45,954 bases of DNA from Nitrospinaceae bacterium (GTDB taxonomy: Bacteria; UBA8248). This document shows, one piece after another, positions 8,340 to 14,406 of the stretch. The translations under genes and the position numbers were made by a program. Below the pieces are notes generated by a model. That model was not told the DNA's origin. It ran no database searches and saw nothing but the letters and a program-made list of their open reading frames with translations. The number at the start of each line of letters is the position of its first letter. Position 1 is the first letter of the stretch. The DNA lies in contig JABJAL010000091.1 of assembly GCA_018669005.1 (NCBI GenBank), positions 1 to 45,954 of the forward strand. Direction: 5' to 3'.

Positions 8340-9098
8340 ATGCCCGAGTTGCCAGGAAATATTGAAGATATGCTCAGCGGTATTTCCGCGAATCTGGGAG
8401 AACTCCTGCGCGAGCAAAAAACGCTTGGGGAGCGGATGGAGAATCTGGAGGAGCGAATCTCCAGATTTGAGGAAAAAGGGCAAGCTTCCGATGGGGCATC
8501 GGAAGGGGCTTCTTACGACTACCGGATTCTTGAACATTATCGGCGTTATACGATATGGGATAGCAAGGGCCGCAAAGCGGAGATGACCAACACACGCCGT
8601 TGTCTTGCGCTCCGCGACATGCCTGGGCTCAGAACTCGCTACCATACGGGAACAGGTGACCGAAATGTGGAATATTCTTACCGCATTTTTCAAGAGGACC
8701 AGGATGTAGAGTCAGCCTGGATACCGCTCGAATTTGAAATTAATAAAGGGGCAGGGGCAGATTATTCGGCCATTCTTGCTTTGCCCCAGCCTATTTTGAG
8801 CGGGGAGCGCTTTGAGCTTCGCCACAAAATGAAATTAATCGATTCTTTTTGCACCCACAACGAGTGGGTGAGCATTGTAGTTGAGTATCCGACGGAGAGA
8901 TTTGTTCTTGAGTTGATTCTCCCCTCGGATCGGATGATTCAGGGTGCCCGGAGTGAGAGTTCTGCGGGAGCCTCGCAGAGCTTTGACAAAAGGCGCATCG
9001 TGCCGCAAAAGGTACCGGGCGAGAGCCAGGTCGTGATGGCCTGGGAAAAGGAGAGCCCGGTTACGGGGCGCACCTACACCCTCTACTGGGAGTGGTAG
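8340..9098 (+). CDS. Unknown protein, coiled coil plus beta-rich domain
   Basis: 252 residues. Residues about 5-45 form a charged heptad-rich helix (LGELLREQKTLGERMENLEERISRFEE), probably an oligomerising coiled coil. After a short Gly/Ser/Ala linker comes a beta-rich domain of about 190 residues, with YDYRILEHYRRYTIWDSKGRKAEMTNTR, an ERFELRHKMKLIDSF segment, and a C-terminus ending on aromatic TYTLYWEW. No signal peptide or membrane segment is seen, so it is probably cytoplasmic. The spacing of strands around the R-RxxT-x(D)xxG-xA start recalls beta-sandwich domains attached to bacterial signalling and conflict effectors, but this is an impression, not a family assignment. The start ATG 8340 follows GGGAGAGG closely. 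No operon partner. Confidence 0.7.
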   Translation: MPELPGNIEDMLSGISANLGELLREQKTLGERMENLEERISRFEEKGQASDGASEGASYDYRILEHYRRYTIWDSKGRKAEMTNTRRCLALRDMPGLRTRYHTGTGDRNVEYSYRIFQEDQDVESAWIPLEFEINKGAGADYSAILALPQPILSGERFELRHKMKLIDSFCTHNEWVSIVVEYPTERFVLELILPSDRMIQGARSESSAGASQSFDKRRIVPQKVPGESQVVMAWEKESPVTGRTYTLYWEW

Positions 9099-9172
9099 GG
9101 GGGGGCTGGTTGGTTTGAGTGCCACATGTCGCACCATGTTCGCACATGCCGCGCATAGACCTCATAGGTGCG

Positions 9173-9190
9173 CGAATTTGCTGTTTGACA
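9173..9190 (+). repeat. 18-base direct repeat, copy 1
   Basis: CGAATTTGCTGTTTGACA is repeated exactly at 9280-9297, start-to-start distance 107 bases. Each copy ends in TTGACA, a -35-like hexamer, but no convincing -10 follows at 16-18 bases. Confidence 0.75.
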
Positions 9191-9279
9191 TGGGGGGGAG
9201 CCTCAGGGGCACTGAATTCCCGGACAACAGAGCCCTCTCATAGGCCGAGCCTTCGAGGGCGCTCTCCTGGCTTGATGCA

Positions 9280-9297
9280 CGAATTTGCTGTTTGACA
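9280..9297 (+). repeat. 18-base direct repeat, copy 2
   Basis: Second exact copy of the element at 9173-9190. The bases just before it (GC/CG-rich) also agree partly, but similarity stops right after the repeat. Confidence 0.75.
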
Positions 9298-9305
9298 CGA
9301 AGTCT

Positions 9306-9325
9306 GCTTGCGGCAAGCGCTTTTT
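9306..9325 (+). terminator. Possible rho-independent terminator
   Basis: The hairpin GCTTG-CGG-CAAGC is followed by GC and five T. It lies 208 bases after the stop of the unknown coiled-coil gene, so its use as that gene's terminator is uncertain. Confidence 0.4.
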
Positions 9326-9350
9326 AAAACAATTTATGGTAATGAAATCA

Positions 9351-9416
9351 AGTAGTTATGGGTTTCAGTAGTCAGGTTATGGGTTCCAATGGTTAGGTTA
9401 GGGGTATCGATAGTTA
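9351..9416 (+). repeat. Imperfect tandem repeat, 20-22 base units
   Basis: About three units built around GGTTATGGGTTCC and its variants GTTATGGGTTTC and GGTTAGGGGTATC, directly upstream of the small gene at 9514. The units diverge, so this is an old or loosely conserved repeat. Confidence 0.5.
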
Positions 9417-9513
9417 AAGATTCAACTCGTTAGAGACTCATCTTCCCGCCCCGGCGTTCGGTGGCAGGATCGAGATATTCTCTTTTTTTTCTACATTCAT
9501 CAGGAGTTCGAAC

Positions 9514-9831
9514 ATGCTTGATCAAAACAGCTTTCTCGTTGAATTAACCGAAAACTGCGGGGCCCAGATACTGCCCGATGGCCGCGTGAAGACAAACCGT
9601 TCCCAGCTCGAAAAATGCGCCGCAACCCGCAGTGCTAGCGTCAGCGTCTCGCACTCCAAAAATTTCGAGAAAAACATCCACGTCCCCACGATCACCGTCC
9701 GCCGTGTCGAGAAAAAAGGCGCTAAGACCGAAACCGAAAACCTCTACTTCAACTACGAAGAGCAGGGCGAGGACATGATCACCGAAAATCCCGCCGCGTG
9801 GGGCCGAATTCCAATTCAGATATTCGGCTAG
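9514..9831 (+). CDS. Small unknown protein
   Basis: 105 residues, soluble, without signal peptide or membrane segment. It has two cysteines (NCGAQ and EKCAAT), a Ser-rich patch RSASVSVSHSKNFEKN, and a beta-like C-terminal half (PTITVRRVEKKGAKTETENLYFNYEEQ). ATG 9514 is preceded by AGGAG at seven bases. Codon choice strongly favours C in the third position, as in the thioesterase gene 35 bases downstream, and both are probably in one transcript. No family recognised and no function assigned. Confidence 0.65.
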   Translation: MLDQNSFLVELTENCGAQILPDGRVKTNRSQLEKCAATRSASVSVSHSKNFEKNIHVPTITVRRVEKKGAKTETENLYFNYEEQGEDMITENPAAWGRIPIQIFG

Positions 9832-9866
9832 CCCCTTAGCGAAATTGGGAACAGGAGATTATTCAG

Positions 9867-10301
9867 ATGCCCGGAGAATGGACCCCCGAGCTCATCAAGG
9901 AGCAGTTCGCCCGCCGCCTTGGCACGCTCTTTAACGGCCACGTCGGCATTGAACTCATCGAGGCAGGCCACGGCTTTGCCCGTCTGCGCCTGCCCATCAG
10001 GGACGAAATCCTCCAGCCCACTGGCGTCGTCCATGGCGGCGCCGTCGCCACCCTCGCCGATGTCACCGCCGGTGTCGCCGCCCACGTCTCCTATCCCCCC
10101 GGTACAGACATCGTCACCGTCGAGCTGAAAGTAAACTTCATTGCCGGGCTGAGGGAGGGCAACCTCCTCAGCGAGGCCAAGCCCCTCCATCTTGGCCGCC
10201 GCACCTCGGTCTGGGAGGTGCGCATCAACCACGACTCGGGCCGCCACGTCGCCTTCGCCTCGGGCACCTTCATGATCGTCAAACAAGCGCCCACCGAATA
10301 A
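9867..10301 (+). CDS. PaaI-type hotdog thioesterase
   Basis: 144 residues with the single hotdog fold of the PaaI/YdiI family. The signature HGGAVATLADVTAGVAA around residues 55-71 contains the His-Gly-Gly start of the long central helix. The following strand VTVELKVNFIAGLREG is the usual VELKINFLRP equivalent. Enzymes of this group hydrolyse acyl-CoA or aryl-CoA thioesters as tetramers in the cytoplasm. The acid residue on the central helix is Asp in TLADVTAG. ATG 9867 has AGGAG at about ten bases. It follows the small unknown gene on the same strand and is convergent to the XRE regulator. The substrate is unknown. Confidence 0.88.
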   Translation: MPGEWTPELIKEQFARRLGTLFNGHVGIELIEAGHGFARLRLPIRDEILQPTGVVHGGAVATLADVTAGVAAHVSYPPGTDIVTVELKVNFIAGLREGNLLSEAKPLHLGRRTSVWEVRINHDSGRHVAFASGTFMIVKQAPTE

Positions 10302-10312
10302 TAACGAAACCC

Positions 10313-10333
10313 ATCGGCGAAATTTCGCTTATG
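10313..10333. repeat. Palindromic element, copy 1 (3' of the regulator gene)
   Basis: A 21-base sequence around the perfect palindrome GCGAAATTTCGC (10317-10328). It is identical over 21 bases to the copy at 11003-11023 and very similar to the one at 11035-11055. It lies between the convergent thioesterase and XRE-Fis regulator genes. Confidence 0.85.
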
Positions 10334-10342
10334 GAAACCCCC

Positions 10343-10373
10343 GTTTATGGCGAATTACTAATTCGCTATAAAC
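10343..10373. terminator. Long hairpin between convergent genes
   Basis: A 14-base inverted repeat with one mismatch (GTTTATGGCGAATT against AATTCGCTATAAAC) and a three-base loop ACT. It lies between the stops of the thioesterase and regulator genes, so it may end transcription from both sides. It has no clean T tract. Its GGCGAATT core resembles the neighbouring GCGAAATTTCGC palindrome, so it could instead be a further operator. Confidence 0.5.
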
Positions 10374-10406
10374 AACCTCTCAGCTAGATATTCTTAATCC
10401 CGGATC

Positions 10407-10883
10407 TCAGGAAATATCTTTGCGGTCAATACCGTACCTATCCATTTTATCGTTGAGCGTCCGGCGGGGGATGCCGAGGGTCTTCATTGTATCCTGAACA
10501 TTTCCCTTGTGTTCGATGAGAGCCTCTTCGATCACGAACTTCTCGAAGGCTTTCACCCTTTGGGGAAAAGGGGCGGGCCCTTCGATTTGATATTGATGAG
10601 GACGCCCATCCATTGTCCCCTTTTTCTCCTTACGGGCTATCTTCATCATGCCAGTGCCAAAGAGCACCCAATTGCTCGAAATACCATGCTCCCTATTGAG
10701 GTACTCAAGAAAAGAGACTGAGGTCTCCGTCCTCCCCTTCTCGTATAGAGAAATGGTTCCCGCTGACACACCCGCCGTGTTAGCAAATTTCGCCTGGCTA
10801 AGCCCCAGAGACTCCCTCACTTTCTGAAGCCGCTTTCCTATTTCTCGTTTTCTTTCCATCGACAAATTCTTCATCACCGACAT
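10407..10883 (-). CDS. XRE-family regulator fused to a Fis/NtrC-type HTH
   Basis: 158 residues with two DNA-binding domains. The XRE helix-turn-helix is at about residues 12-70 (LQKVRESLGLSQAKFANTAGVSAGTISLYEKGR), followed by ISSNWVLFGTGMMK as in many XRE repressors. After a linker, the C-terminus (about 115-155) is FVIEEALIEHKGNVQDTMKTLGIPRRTLNDKMDRYGI. This is the Fis-type HTH found at the end of DctD/NtrC sigma-54 activators. There is no AAA+ domain, so it cannot itself activate sigma-54 polymerase. It more likely binds the same kind of sites as an NtrC-like activator or represses. It is divergent from the tectonin/PASTA gene, with palindromic elements on both sides. The ribosome site is weak, and internal ATGs at 10871 and 10859 are alternatives. 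Confidence 0.85.
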   Translation of the reverse strand: MSVMKNLSMERKREIGKRLQKVRESLGLSQAKFANTAGVSAGTISLYEKGRTETSVSFLEYLNREHGISSNWVLFGTGMMKIARKEKKGTMDGRPHQYQIEGPAPFPQRVKAFEKFVIEEALIEHKGNVQDTMKTLGIPRRTLNDKMDRYGIDRKDIS

Positions 10884-11002
10884 TTCCCATATAGTTGCTT
10901 GGATGGATTCAGTATAACGTGAAACGACATTTTAGGTGCCTGCCCAAAAGTCGTAGCCCCGACGCCTGCCAGAACTCCTTCCCTCTATTTAAGACCCCAG
11001 CC

Positions 11003-11023
11003 ATCGGCGAAATTTCGCTTATG
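11003..11023. promoter_or_regulatory. Palindromic element, copy 2 (candidate upstream activator site)
   Basis: Identical over 21 bases to 10313-10333, with the perfect palindrome GCGAAATTTCGC at 11007-11018. It lies about 120-135 bases before the sigma-54 promoter at 11138, the range where enhancer-type activators bind. Confidence 0.65.
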
Positions 11024-11034
11024 AAAAACCCCAA

Positions 11035-11055
11035 ATCGGCGGAATTTCGCCTATG
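11035..11055. promoter_or_regulatory. Palindromic element, copy 3 (candidate upstream activator site)
   Basis: The same element as copy 2 with two changes (GGCGGAATTTCGCC core). Start-to-start distance from copy 2 is 32 bases, three helical turns, so two dimers would sit on the same face of the DNA. Confidence 0.65.
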
Positions 11056-11137
11056 CCACCGGGCGGGCTTTTTTGAAAAATCCCTCGATCTCCTTTGTTT
11101 ATGGGCATATACTATTTTTAGACCGAATATTCTTATT

Positions 11138-11154
11138 TTGGCACGGTCCTTGCT
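11138..11154 (+). promoter_or_regulatory. Sigma-54 (RpoN) promoter of the tectonin/PASTA gene
   Basis: TTGGCACGGTCCTTGCT matches the sigma-54 consensus TGGCACG-N4-TTGCW at every position, with the correct ten bases between the -24 GG and -12 GC. The expected transcription start is near 11166, giving a leader of about 95 bases before the TTG start at 11261. Confidence 0.85.
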
Positions 11155-11260
11155 CTATATGGGGAGTGACTACAGAGACTCTTCAAAAAGGAGGAGCGCA
11201 CAAACAAAGCGATTCATACGAAAGCGGATTTTTAAAATTTTTCTCGAAAGGAGCAAGACC

Positions 11261-12940
11261 TTGAGCACAAAACGAATCACCTCAACGATCACCGCAGTTG
11301 TTTTTGCATTCCTCTTTCTTGTCTCGGCTGCCGCGCCAATTGCCTCGGCTCTCACCTACAGCGAGGCTTTTAGCTGGTCGAAAGTCCCTGGCGCCACTAA
11401 TGCCGTCGACATCGGCATCGGCGCGGGCGGCCATGTCTGGTATCTGGGAGACGGTACGGGCCAAGGCGGCAGCCGTGTCTACAAGTGGAACGGCTCAACC
11501 GGCTGGGACTACAAGGGCGGCGAGGGTGTCCGCATCGCCGTCGAACCCAATGGCAACGCCTGGCTCGTAACAAAATCCGGCAACATCTATCGCTATACCG
11601 GCAGCAGTTGGACTCGGGTTCAGGGCGCGGGCGGCACCAGTAAAGCCCTCGATATCGGCATCGGCGCGGGCGGCCATGTTTGGTATCTGGGAAATGCCGA
11701 CACCAATGGCGGCAGACGCGTCTACAAATGGAACGGCTCGACGGGCTGGGATTACATGAACGGCGCCGGTGTTCGCATCGCCGTCGAACCCAACGGCAAC
11801 GCCTGGGTCGTAACGAGTTCAGGCAACATCTATCGCTACAATGGCAGCGGTTGGACGAGAATGCCGGGCTCGGGTGCTGTCGACATCGGCATTGGCGCGA
11901 ATGGCCATGTCTGGTATTTGGGAGATGCCGACCTCTCCGGCGGCAAACGCGTCTACAAGTGGAACGGCTCAACGGGCTGGGATTACATGAACGGCGCCGG
12001 GTTAAATATCGCCGTCGACACCCAGGGCATCGGCTGGCTCACTTCGGGTGGTGGCAACATCTACCGGGGCGTTGCTGGAAAACAGGTTCCCAACGTCGTG
12101 GGACAAACGCAGACCCAGGCCCAGGCCGCGCTCACGGCGATAGGTCTGACCTCCTCCGTCACCGATCAGCTAGTCCTTAACCTACCGGACATCTACGGCA
12201 AGGTTGACAGCCAGAATCCGGCTGCGGGCGTATTAGCCAAGCCGGGAGGGGTGGTCGCGCTCAAGGTATACAAAAGAGGTGCTAAAGTGCCCCCCGTTAT
12301 TGCGGTTGACGGTTATAGGAGTGACACTGGCGGGGTGATAGCCTCATGGAAAGCGGAAGCTAAAAAAAGGGGCCTGAACCCACAAGTTTATACTTGGCCT
12401 ACAACAGATAGAAAAATTTGGAACAAAATTAAACACCAGACCCCGCCCGCGGAATTCCTTACCGCCGTGGGCACAAGAATTCTTCTTCATATTTACACAC
12501 CGCAAACAGTGACTGTTCCGAACCTCGTCGGTATGAAGATAATGGATGCCCACAATAAACTAAAAGGGATGGGTGTTTACTCCAACGTGAGAGCTGTCTG
12601 GAGTTATGGAGGCAAGACCGTGTATGGTTGGCCGAAGTATTACCAAACGATGTCGAATGACTCCTTGGTGGGTAATGTAAGGACACAGAGCCGCGCGCCG
12701 AATACGACTATGTATAAGGAGGGTAAAGTTTATCTCACGGCTATAGCGAACCAAACCCCGCTCGTGCCAGCATTCACAGGCTATGATCATACTGGATATT
12801 CGAATTTACTGCGGCACAAATACGGATTTGTTAGTACTATGATGAATGGATATGGCGGACCGGTTCTTAGAGTCTCGCCGGCTGTCGGTACCCGGATTAA
12901 TCGCTCCAACATGATTTGGATTTGGTCGGGAAAAAAATAG
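11261..12940 (+). CDS. Secreted tectonin-like beta-propeller plus PASTA-repeat protein
   Basis: 559 residues from TTG 11261, which follows AAGGAG by seven bases. The frame is open to 10895 but that part is not protein-like. A signal peptide is clear (about 1-30, ending APIASA). Residues about 38-270 hold six tectonin-like blades in three near-identical pairs: AVDIGIGAGGHVWYLG...RVYKWNGST then GWDYMNGAGVRIAVEPNGNAW...GNIYRY. A PASTA domain follows (VPNVVGQTQTQAQAALTAIGL, about 274-341). Three looser PASTA-like units follow it (about 345-415, 416-485 and 495-558). Tectonin propellers bind sugars or lipopolysaccharide, and PASTA domains bind peptidoglycan fragments. A surface or periplasmic envelope-binding role is inferred. 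Codon use shifts from GC-rich to AT-richer near 12290. A sigma-54 promoter precedes the gene and a terminator follows it. Confidence 0.85.
   Translation: MSTKRITSTITAVVFAFLFLVSAAAPIASALTYSEAFSWSKVPGATNAVDIGIGAGGHVWYLGDGTGQGGSRVYKWNGSTGWDYKGGEGVRIAVEPNGNAWLVTKSGNIYRYTGSSWTRVQGAGGTSKALDIGIGAGGHVWYLGNADTNGGRRVYKWNGSTGWDYMNGAGVRIAVEPNGNAWVVTSSGNIYRYNGSGWTRMPGSGAVDIGIGANGHVWYLGDADLSGGKRVYKWNGSTGWDYMNGAGLNIAVDTQGIGWLTSGGGNIYRGVAGKQVPNVVGQTQTQAQAALTAIGLTSSVTDQLVLNLPDIYGKVDSQNPAAGVLAKPGGVVALKVYKRGAKVPPVIAVDGYRSDTGGVIASWKAEAKKRGLNPQVYTWPTTDRKIWNKIKHQTPPAEFLTAVGTRILLHIYTPQTVTVPNLVGMKIMDAHNKLKGMGVYSNVRAVWSYGGKTVYGWPKYYQTMSNDSLVGNVRTQSRAPNTTMYKEGKVYLTAIANQTPLVPAFTGYDHTGYSNLLRHKYGFVSTMMNGYGGPVLRVSPAVGTRINRSNMIWIWSGKK
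11392..12070 (+). repeat. Three in-frame DNA repeats of about 200-245 bases
   Basis: Units start near 11392, 11641 and 11875. Long segments are almost identical at DNA level, for example the stretch encoding RVYKWNGSTGWDY and the one encoding IAVEPNGNAW. This points to recent tandem duplication or gene conversion within the propeller. Confidence 0.85.
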
Positions 12941-12954
12941 ATTCGGCCACCTCC

Positions 12955-12997
12955 CCCCCGCGCTCAAGAGATTGGGCGCGGGGGTTTTTGTTTTTTT
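12955..12997 (+). terminator. Rho-independent terminator of the tectonin/PASTA gene
   Basis: A nine-base stem CCCCCGCGC / GCGCGGGGG with a 12-base loop, followed by TTTTTGTTTTTTT. It begins 14 bases after the stop codon. Confidence 0.9.
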
Positions 12998-13063
12998 GGG
13001 TGCACCTTGACCGATACCCTTTTAAGGCATGCCCGTAGATTCAGCTTCTAGCCGCCAGCAAAC

Positions 13064-13084
13064 CCCCGGCTTACGAGGCCGGGG
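13064..13084 (-). terminator. Hairpin over the SDR stop codon
   Basis: A seven-base stem CCCCGGC / GCCGGGG. The SDR stop codon TAA lies in the seven-base loop. On the minus strand only GTTTG follows, so it is a weak terminator candidate that may also affect release or 3' stability. Confidence 0.45.
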
Positions 13085-13883
13085 AAGCGGGGGAGGCCGG
13101 GGTTGCCGGGGAGCCCGCCAGCATAATTGTCGTGCCCCCATCGCTCGTGATGCAGGCCCCGTTCATGAAATCGTTTTCTGGGCAGACCATGAAGGCGGAT
13201 ACAGCGGCCATCTCCTCGGGCTCGGCGAAGCGCCGGGCGGGAATCCCCTGGAGGCGGGTGGCGGCGTACTCGGGCTCGGCCTTGAATCTGATTCTAGAGC
13301 TCGCGTTCATGGTCGTGCCGGGCAGAAGGCAATTCACCCGAATCCCCTTGGGGCCCAGCTCGACGGCCAGGGCGCGGGTGAGGCTGTGGAGCGTTGCCTT
13401 GGTGGCGCAGTAAAGGGCGTTTTCGTTCACGCCCACCTCGCCGAAGATGGAGCCGATGTTAAGGATTCGCCCGCTCCCCTGGGGCACCATTATCCGGGCG
13501 GCATCGCGCGAGGCGATAAAGGCCGCAATCGCGTTGACATGAAAAACGCGAACAATGTCATCGTCCTCGAAATCGGTGAAGGGGCCCGGGGCGCGGGCGC
13601 CAGCGCAGTTGACCAGGATATCGAGCCCGCCCAGGAACTTGGCCCCCTCGCTAATGATGTTGCTTGCGCAGCTGGCATCGGCAAGATCGTAGGGGCTGCC
13701 ATCGGCTTGGACGCCCTCTGCGCGGCAGGCCTCTATCACGCGCTTTAAGCCTTCTTCATCTCTCCCGCCTGCGGCCCAGATCGATGCGCCCTCGGCGGCG
13801 TAGCGCTCGGCAATCGAGGCGCCGATCCCAGCCGAGGCCCCGGTGATGATGGCGCGCTGCCCTTTAAGTCTTTTCTCCGGCAT
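13071..13883 (-). CDS. SDR-family oxidoreductase with Pro/Ala/Ser tail
   Basis: 270 residues. A classical short-chain dehydrogenase/reductase: TGASAGIGASIAE nucleotide-binding motif near residue 14, LVNCAGAR (NAG motif variant with Cys), catalytic Ser in LNIGSIFGEVG, and intact YCATK (YxxxK) followed by ALAVELGPKGIRVNCLLPG. It probably reduces or oxidises a hydroxyl/keto substrate with NAD(P)(H). The last 14 residues (GSPATPASPASPAS) are a low-complexity Pro/Ala/Ser repeat beyond the normal SDR end, encoded by a GGCCGGGG-type DNA repeat. ATG 13883 follows AGGAAGGAG. It is convergent to the tectonin/PASTA gene and has no operon partner. The substrate is unknown. Confidence 0.88.
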   Translation of the reverse strand: MPEKRLKGQRAIITGASAGIGASIAERYAAEGASIWAAGGRDEEGLKRVIEACRAEGVQADGSPYDLADASCASNIISEGAKFLGGLDILVNCAGARAPGPFTDFEDDDIVRVFHVNAIAAFIASRDAARIMVPQGSGRILNIGSIFGEVGVNENALYCATKATLHSLTRALAVELGPKGIRVNCLLPGTTMNASSRIRFKAEPEYAATRLQGIPARRFAEPEEMAAVSAFMVCPENDFMNGACITSDGGTTIMLAGSPATPASPASPAS

Positions 13884-14143
13884 GAAGTTCTCCTTCCTAA
13901 ATTATTTGAATAAGAAAATTTTTCATAAATTTTTGGGCAATTATGCGGCACCGACACGCACCATACCAGCCTGGGGACAGTGGGTATCGCTTTCTCAGCG
14001 AGAGGGGAATGTCTTTAGCGGCAAGGAGCGCAGCGCCTGGGTTAGAGGTTAAATCCATCTTCATCTTGGCGGCTCCCGTGGGTGTTCACCCGCGCGCTCA
14101 TTGGCCCAAATTTCATCATGAGCCCCTCACTTTCGAGTATCCT

Positions 14144-14188
14144 CGCCGGCGTCGAAACGGGGGCCCGATTTGGGGATTTTCGTTGGTA
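14144..14188 (+). repeat. Dispersed intergenic repeat, copy A
   Basis: Shares GGCGTCGAAACGGG and the following GCCCGATT with 16653-16698, with weaker agreement for about 20 bases after. Both copies sit upstream of plus-strand genes (diguanylate cyclase and aconitase). Confidence 0.7.
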
Positions 14189-14217
14189 ATGAGACATTTT
14201 TGAAACACAATGAGACA
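14188..14217 (+). promoter_or_regulatory. Two AATGAGACA direct repeats
   Basis: Exact nine-base repeats at 14188-14196 and 14209-14217, start-to-start distance 21 bases (two helical turns). They lie about 80 bases before the TATAAT box at 14298, as expected for an activator or repressor binding in tandem. Confidence 0.5.
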
Positions 14218-14272
14218 AATTCTTCTTGATAGTTCCCCTCCAAATAGGTGCTCCCTCCTTTCCTTTTAATAT

Positions 14273-14303
14273 TTAACATCCGATATTATCGATTGGTTAT
14301 AAT
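14273..14303 (+). promoter_or_regulatory. Possible sigma-70 promoter of the diguanylate cyclase
   Basis: A perfect TATAAT at 14298-14303 with a preceding TTGGT. A TTAACA hexamer at 14273-14278 is the best -35, but the spacer is 19 bases, longer than ideal. Confidence 0.45.
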
Positions 14304-14406
14304 GACAGGCGCACATCGGAGTGGAATTTGCGTGTCCTGGTATCGAAATTGCTTTTAATATACTGGAAATACTGATGGTTGCCTGCGCTTTTAATTGGGG
14401 AGTCTC

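Larger units (their letters stand above)
9099..9513. other. Intergenic region with several short repeats
   Basis: 415 bases without a gene. It holds three near copies of a CATGYYCGCA-like ten-mer (9124-9153), an 18-base exact direct repeat (9173-9190 and 9280-9297), a possible terminator hairpin (9306-9325) and a run of about three imperfect 20-22 base repeats built on GGTTATGGGTT (9351-9416). Confidence 0.6.
13884..14406. other. Regulatory intergenic region upstream of the diguanylate cyclase
   Basis: About 520 bases, no convincing gene. It contains one copy of a 45-base dispersed repeat (about 14144-14188), two AATGAGACA direct repeats (14188-14196 and 14209-14217) and a -10-like TATAAT at 14298. 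The left part (13940-14120) is open in two plus frames but neither has protein-like composition. Confidence 0.6.

Noticed and set aside
9170-9297. The two GAATTTGCTG repeats as sigma-54 promoters
   Set aside because: They lack the -24 GG and have one base too few between the CACG-like and TTGCT parts.
11392-12070. Tandem repeat as a CRISPR-like or mobile array
   Set aside because: The repeats are in frame, encode propeller blades and have no spacers.
13029-13748. 239-codon plus-strand frame opposite the SDR
   Set aside because: It mirrors the codons of a clear SDR gene; Gly/Ala/Arg-rich text without domain signals.
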